Assembly: GCA_002478225.1 (NCBI GenBank)
Contig: DLMV01000073.1
Location: 48,837 to 66,778, forward strand
DNA length: 17,942 nucleotides
DNA from: Deltaproteobacteria bacterium UBA7527
GTDB taxonomy: Bacteria > Desulfobacterota > Syntrophorhabdia > Syntrophorhabdales > Syntrophorhabdaceae
Direction: 5' to 3'
A model generated the notes under the pieces. That model did no database searches. It had not been told where the DNA came from and was given only the letters and a program-made list of their open reading frames with translations. Below, piece by piece: positions 15,539 through 17,942 of this stretch. The translations under genes were made by a program, and so were the position numbers. Each line of letters starts with the position of its first letter. Position 1 is the stretch's first letter.

Positions 15539-15802
15539 GTGTATACGCTCAAATTCCTTGGCAAGGCCGTCCAGGATCTAAAAAAGATCGATCTCCCCTT
15601 TCAAAAGATCATCAAAGAAAAACTGCTCATCCTCGCCGAAGATCCCGATATCCTGAAAAACAATATCATCAAGCTGACCGGCGTAAAGGAAGATTACTAC
15701 AGGCTTCGTGTCGGGAATTACAGGGTGATCTACGAGAAGAAAGAGAAAGAGCTTATCGTCCTCGTGATCCGGATCGGCCATCGAAGAGAGATATATCAAT
15801 AA
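15539..15802 (+). CDS. RelE/ParE-superfamily toxin
   Basis: The 87-residue product (from GTG 15539) has the compact RelE/ParE fold pattern: MYTLKFLGKAVQDLKKID at the start, the central LTGVKEDYYRLRVGNYRVIY with its basic residues and Tyr, and the final IVLVIRIGHRREIYQ. RelE members cut mRNA on the ribosome, while ParE members poison gyrase; the R-x-G-x-Y-R-V-I-Y and GHRxxIY elements are nearer RelE/YoeB-type. The frame is open from ATG 15500, but that start has no ribosome binding site and would add 13 residues not usual in the family; TTG 15524 is another option. The four-base gap after the antitoxin stop suggests coupled translation. Confidence 0.83.
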   Translation: MYTLKFLGKAVQDLKKIDLPFQKIIKEKLLILAEDPDILKNNIIKLTGVKEDYYRLRVGNYRVIYEKKEKELIVLVIRIGHRREIYQ

Positions 15803-15917
15803 ACAGGCGAAACGGCACATGCCTTTGCCTTGAGAGCGTTCTGCCATACCGGTCATGAATCCACAACCGGTCATTTCAAAATAAAATGTGTTATTGCAAG
15901 GTCTTCCAGAGGTTTAA

Positions 15918-16139
15918 TCACACACCCTTAAACCGTACCGTTGGCTGTTTCTTCATCTCAACGCACTCTCTTAAATAAAAATTCATCAGGTTTTGGTATG
16001 GTATGCCGGTCTTTTCGGCCAACGCCTTGAAGTATTCCACCGTTACCTTATCGAGTCGTATAGTGACCTGGGTCTTCAATTCCTTGGCATAGGGGTTCTT
16101 TTCACCCTTCATTTTGCTGAAGTCATATTCTTTTCTCAT
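15918..16139 (-). CDS. brnA: BrnA-type antitoxin
   Basis: The 73-residue product begins MRKEYDFSKMKGEKNPYAKE, typical of BrnA, followed by a ribbon-helix-helix unit (QVTIRLDKVTVEYFKALAEK, TGIPYQNLMNFYLREC). BrnA binds BrnT and represses the operon promoter. The start at 16139 overlaps the brnT stop as ATGA, and GGAGGGAAGGG lies just upstream; earlier in-frame codons inside brnT are not needed. As in other BrnTA loci the toxin gene comes first. Confidence 0.88.
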   Translation of the reverse strand: MRKEYDFSKMKGEKNPYAKELKTQVTIRLDKVTVEYFKALAEKTGIPYQNLMNFYLRECVEMKKQPTVRFKGV

Positions 16140-16423
16140 GGCCCTTCCCTCCAATATACAGCCTCTTCCTTCTTTGTAGCCTTTCTTGCCGATATAATCC
16201 TGATCGTTGTGTCATTCTCCATGTAGAAGTGGCTTACGACAAGCACTCTCAGTCGCGTGCTCATACCCAGCATCAGGAATCTATCTTCGTCTTCGGAATG
16301 ATCCGGGTCAAAGTACCTGATGGCATTTTCATCATAGAACACATCCCGGGCCTCTTCGAAGGATATCCCATGTTTCTTCCGGTTCATTGTATTCTTTCGG
16401 GGATCCCAAACGAAGTCTATCAT
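16136..16423 (-). CDS. brnT: BrnT-type ribonuclease toxin
   Basis: The 95-residue product matches BrnT along its length: FVWDPRKNTMNRKKHGISFE with the KHG motif, EARDVFYDENAIRYFDPDHS, DRFLMLGMSTRLRVLVVSHF and the closing RIISARKATKKEE. BrnT has a RelE-like fold and cuts RNA to halt translation. All conserved stretches are intact, so it is probably active. No ribosome binding site precedes the ATG at 16423, and the nearest promoter would put the RNA start within about six bases, so it could be translated with almost no leader. It is tail-to-tail with the RelE-type pair, 115 bases apart. Confidence 0.9.
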   Translation of the reverse strand: MIDFVWDPRKNTMNRKKHGISFEEARDVFYDENAIRYFDPDHSEDEDRFLMLGMSTRLRVLVVSHFYMENDTTIRIISARKATKKEEAVYWREGP

Positions 16424-16440
16424 AATTATATTTTAATTAT
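16422..16440. promoter_or_regulatory. Inverted repeat over brnT promoter and start, candidate BrnA operator
   Basis: ATAATTA (16422-16428) and TAATTAT (16434-16440) form a perfect seven-base inverted repeat with a five-base gap. It covers part of the -10, the RNA start and the first bases of the brnT ATG, so bound BrnA would block both. Confidence 0.45.
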
Positions 16441-16464
16441 ATATGCATTATACTTTTATTGCAA
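16436..16464 (-). promoter_or_regulatory. Promoter of brnT-brnA
   Basis: On the minus strand TTGCAA (16459-16464), a 17-base spacer and a perfect TATAAT (16436-16441). A second TATAAT lies at 16447-16452 with no good -35; using it would lengthen the leader to about 17 bases. Confidence 0.6.
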
Positions 16465-16514
16465 CACTTATTGCTGCAGCAAACAGCTCAATAAAGTTTT
16501 TGGCCGGGGAAGGA

Positions 16515-16862
16515 GGCTTGATACTGGTCACTCGTCACTTGTTGCTTGATGCTGGTAACTCGATGCTGGATACTTTATGCTTGCAAGATCGAACAAGGAA
16601 TGAGAATCCGGCGATCTGTGATCGGCTCCGAATATCGATCATTGAGCTTTTTCCCCTCACGGCTCACGACTTACGACTCACGGTATTTTTATCTTGACAA
16701 CATATTGAAGTGGCAGGAGAATGGGAAAAGGGTGATGCGTTCGGCGTTCGGTATGTTCGGCGTTCGGCGTAAAAAAGGGTGGGATGATCGAAGCACTTAA
16801 TAATTCCGTGAAAAGTGAAATGTGAAAGGTAAAATGTGCACTTTACCATGAGCTATGAACCA
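16515..16862. repeat. Degenerate mosaic repeat, copy C, the most complete
   Basis: No gene is supported from 16465 to 16842; this repeat fills most of that gap. Blocks in order: TTGATACTGGTCACTCGTCAC- and TTGCTTGATGCTGGTAACTC-type words (16518-16575); ATGCTTGCAAGATC then GAATGAGAATCCGGCGATCTG-like sequence; CACGGCTCACGACTTACGAC words (about 16659-16684); the core TTGACAACATATTGAAGTGG then CAGGAGAAT (16694-16722); TTCGGCG tandem words (16738-16770); GTGAAAAGTGAAATGTGAAA words (16808-16836); and ATGAGCTATGAACCATGAAC (about 16850-16868). Each block consists of degenerate units of seven to ten bases. The core equals that at 6418 for thirteen bases. Confidence 0.65.
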
Positions 16863-17553
16863 TGAACCGCCTTTCCTGTTCAATGTTGACAAATCTGTAT
16901 CTTGTCAATGGCTGACCCCGATTTGCCCGTTGAAATAAGTTTTTCATGAAAGCATACGCTGCAATAACAGACGGTAATTGGTTTAGATACCTATCGGCAT
17001 TGCCCGGGATCGATGAGGTCAACTTCTGGCAACCAGGTGGCGGGGGCACAAAAATGGCATTACCGGGCCTGGTACCGCCTATCCAGTTCTGAGAGCGTCG
17101 AAATTCTCCGGGCGTTTTATCGCTGCCACTCCCTCGTTGAAGCAAAACACCATGGATCTCTTTCAGGAGTCTGTTCGACAACGGAAATCCGCCTTCGCAG
17201 CGGGACAGGCCGTGTTCAAGGGCAGCTACATAGTTGGAGACCTCGACCACATCATCCAATGGTACTCCCGGAGCCTCTTCGAGCTCGAAGAGCAGCAGGT
17301 CGGAAAGTGAAGATTGCGTGCCCTCGATCTGAGAGGAAAGAACCGCCTCTTTGCGAACATACATATAGAGAAAAAGACGGGTGTCGGGAAGCAGTGCCGT
17401 GACACCATCAAGACGCCCGAGCGCAAGAAGGGCCTGATCAAGGGATTCACGCAGGGTCTCATCGATCACTAACGGGGGGTCGGGAGGAAGGGGCTGCGGT
17501 ACAAATGCCTTAACCGGCTCATCACCAACGGTGGAGGTAATGATTGTACCCCC
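16843..17553 (-). pseudogene. fic: Fic-family gene remnant, truncated at both ends
   Basis: Homology to Fic/DOC-family AMP-transferases runs from 17553 to about 17035. The frame begins GGTIITSTVGDEPVKAFVPQ then PLPPDPP, the usual Fic N terminus, but a TAA lies immediately before it and there is no start codon in that part; only a GTG at 17469 remains. Next come ALGRLDGV, LSSQIEGTQSSL (a (S/T)xxxE(G/N) inhibitory-helix motif) and QNWIGGTRPGNAIFVPPPP. After PPPP the sequence leaves the family: the HPFxxGNGR catalytic motif and C-terminal winged helix are missing, and the frame ends at 16843 inside mosaic sequence. A shifted frame (LPEVDLIDPG) just after the break hints at a frameshift before the deletion. 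It cannot AMPylate. Insertion of the mosaic element or the nearby IS may have removed the rest. Confidence 0.78.
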
Positions 17554-17615
17554 TTATTAAACTTTCTTACATATCATACTTTCTTATTAAAGGAAAAGCA
17601 ATTAAAGTTTAATAA
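17554..17615. repeat. AT-rich repeats upstream of the Fic remnant, candidate operator
   Basis: TTATTAAACTTT (17554-17565) and AAAGTTTAATAA (17604-17615) are a perfect twelve-base inverted repeat. Between them ACTTTCTTA occurs twice (17561-17569 and 17578-17586), the second followed by TTAAAG. Such spaced AT-rich copies would suit a binding site of the winged helix found at the C terminus of many Fic proteins. Confidence 0.55.
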
Positions 17616-17845
17616 CAATTCTTTTGAAAGGGCTATCTGCTAATTATCTGCTGATTTTTTTAGTATTAGCATTTGAATATAACCGCAAAATATTATTCCA
17701 ATAGTCTTGCCGGGTACCTGCGAACCAATTTGGTTATAAAGAATTAGCAGATTTTCCGGGCGAAGCAGATTTTGATGCATGGTGAGGCATCAAGGAGGGG
17801 CGTCACCGGAGGTGTATCGAGCATACATCGAGGATGCGTACCGAC
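17616..17845. other. Gene-free AT-rich stretch with inverted repeats before the IS
   Basis: No gene is supported. Two inverted repeats are visible: TCTGCTAATT (17636-17645) with AATTAGCAGA (17742-17751), and AACCAA/TTGGTT around one base (17723-17735) inside it. After about 17757 the composition returns to GC-rich. Confidence 0.45.
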
Positions 17846-17942
17846 TGACCTGTCCCCCGAATTTAGTACACCATGGGAATAGAGATTCTGTATACTACAA
17901 AATACAGGATCAAGGAGGGCGGAGGCATGAAAGGGAAACGCT
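17846..17942 (+). mobile_element. Left end of an IS3-family insertion sequence (partial)
   Basis: TGACCTGTCCCCCGAATTTA then GTACA (from 17846) resembles IS3-family terminal inverted repeats, which begin TGA and carry a CTGxCCCC-type stretch. It is followed about 60 bases on by a strong ribosome binding site and an ATG, as expected for orfA. The right end lies outside the window, so the target duplication cannot be seen. Confidence 0.65.
17927..17942 (+). CDS. Start of IS3-type transposase OrfA (partial)
   Basis: ATG AAA GGG AAA CGC gives MKGKR before the window ends. Ribosome binding sequence GGAGGGCGGAGG is just upstream. MKxKR followed by a helix-turn-helix is common for IS3 OrfA, and the inverted-repeat-like sequence 80 bases upstream supports this. 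Too little is visible for more. Confidence 0.5.

Noticed and set aside
15848..15874. ACCGGTCAT direct repeat between the two toxin-antitoxin modules
   Set aside because: Only two nine-base copies 18 bases apart, too little for a CRISPR or iteron array; likely chance or terminator flank.
16515..16862. CRISPR-like array
   Set aside because: Units are seven to ten bases, degenerate and directly adjacent, with no uniform repeat or spacer lengths and no cas genes.
17757..17845. Possible gene remnant reading EVYRAYIEDAYRLT before the IS
   Set aside because: Too short, no start or family recognised; could be chance in GC-rich sequence.

Overview
The window looks like accessory-rich chromosome from an anaerobic, probably syntrophic or aromatic-degrading bacterium of the Desulfobacterota (old Deltaproteobacteria) type. 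This is inferred from gene content only: an ADP-forming acyl-CoA synthetase subunit, a molybdenum hydroxylase plus aryl-CoA ligase operon, an Isf-like iron-sulfur flavodoxin and BrnT/BrnA. There is no rRNA or tRNA to fix the taxonomy. The window opens with a 15-base G run that may be a contig-end artefact.

Layout. (1) 56-706, plus: ATP-grasp subunit of an ADP-forming acyl-CoA synthetase. (2) 899-3462, minus: a two-gene operon with an ATGA overlap, made of a tandem-MerR regulator and a three-domain protein (membrane domain, iron-sulfur flavodoxin, SCP2). Divergent from it is a secreted RidA-like protein (3693-4154). Convergent with that is a large exported class-C-type serine hydrolase (4183-6198, minus) with a near-consensus promoter. 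(3) 6502-11956, plus: a tight operon for the 2Fe-2S, molybdopterin and FAD/4Fe-4S subunits of a xanthine dehydrogenase/4-hydroxybenzoyl-CoA reductase-type enzyme, followed by an EntE-like AMP-forming aryl-CoA ligase. A plausible reading is that an aromatic acid is activated to its CoA thioester and the molybdenum enzyme reduces or hydroxylates it. A small secreted Cys-rich protein follows at 12025. (4) 12467-14254, minus: an exported YtcJ-type amidohydrolase interrupted by one in-frame TAG. (5) 14.3 kb to the end: an accessory island with a membrane-anchored protein, a RelB/RelE-type toxin-antitoxin pair facing a BrnT/BrnA pair, a Fic gene truncated at both ends, AT-rich repeats, and the left end of an IS3-family element cut by the window edge.

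The most unusual structural signal is a family of degenerate intergenic mosaics at about 719, 6299, 14554 and 16515. They are built from short tandem words (GTGAAAAGTGAAA-, TCACGACTTACGA-, GATGCTGGATACT- and GTTCGGC-type). Three copies share a promoter-like core, TTGACA followed 17-18 bases later by GAGAAT or GAAAAT. Two cores sit just upstream of genes (the molybdenum-hydroxylase operon and the 14710 gene). This may be a dispersed, possibly mobile, noncoding element that supplies promoters.
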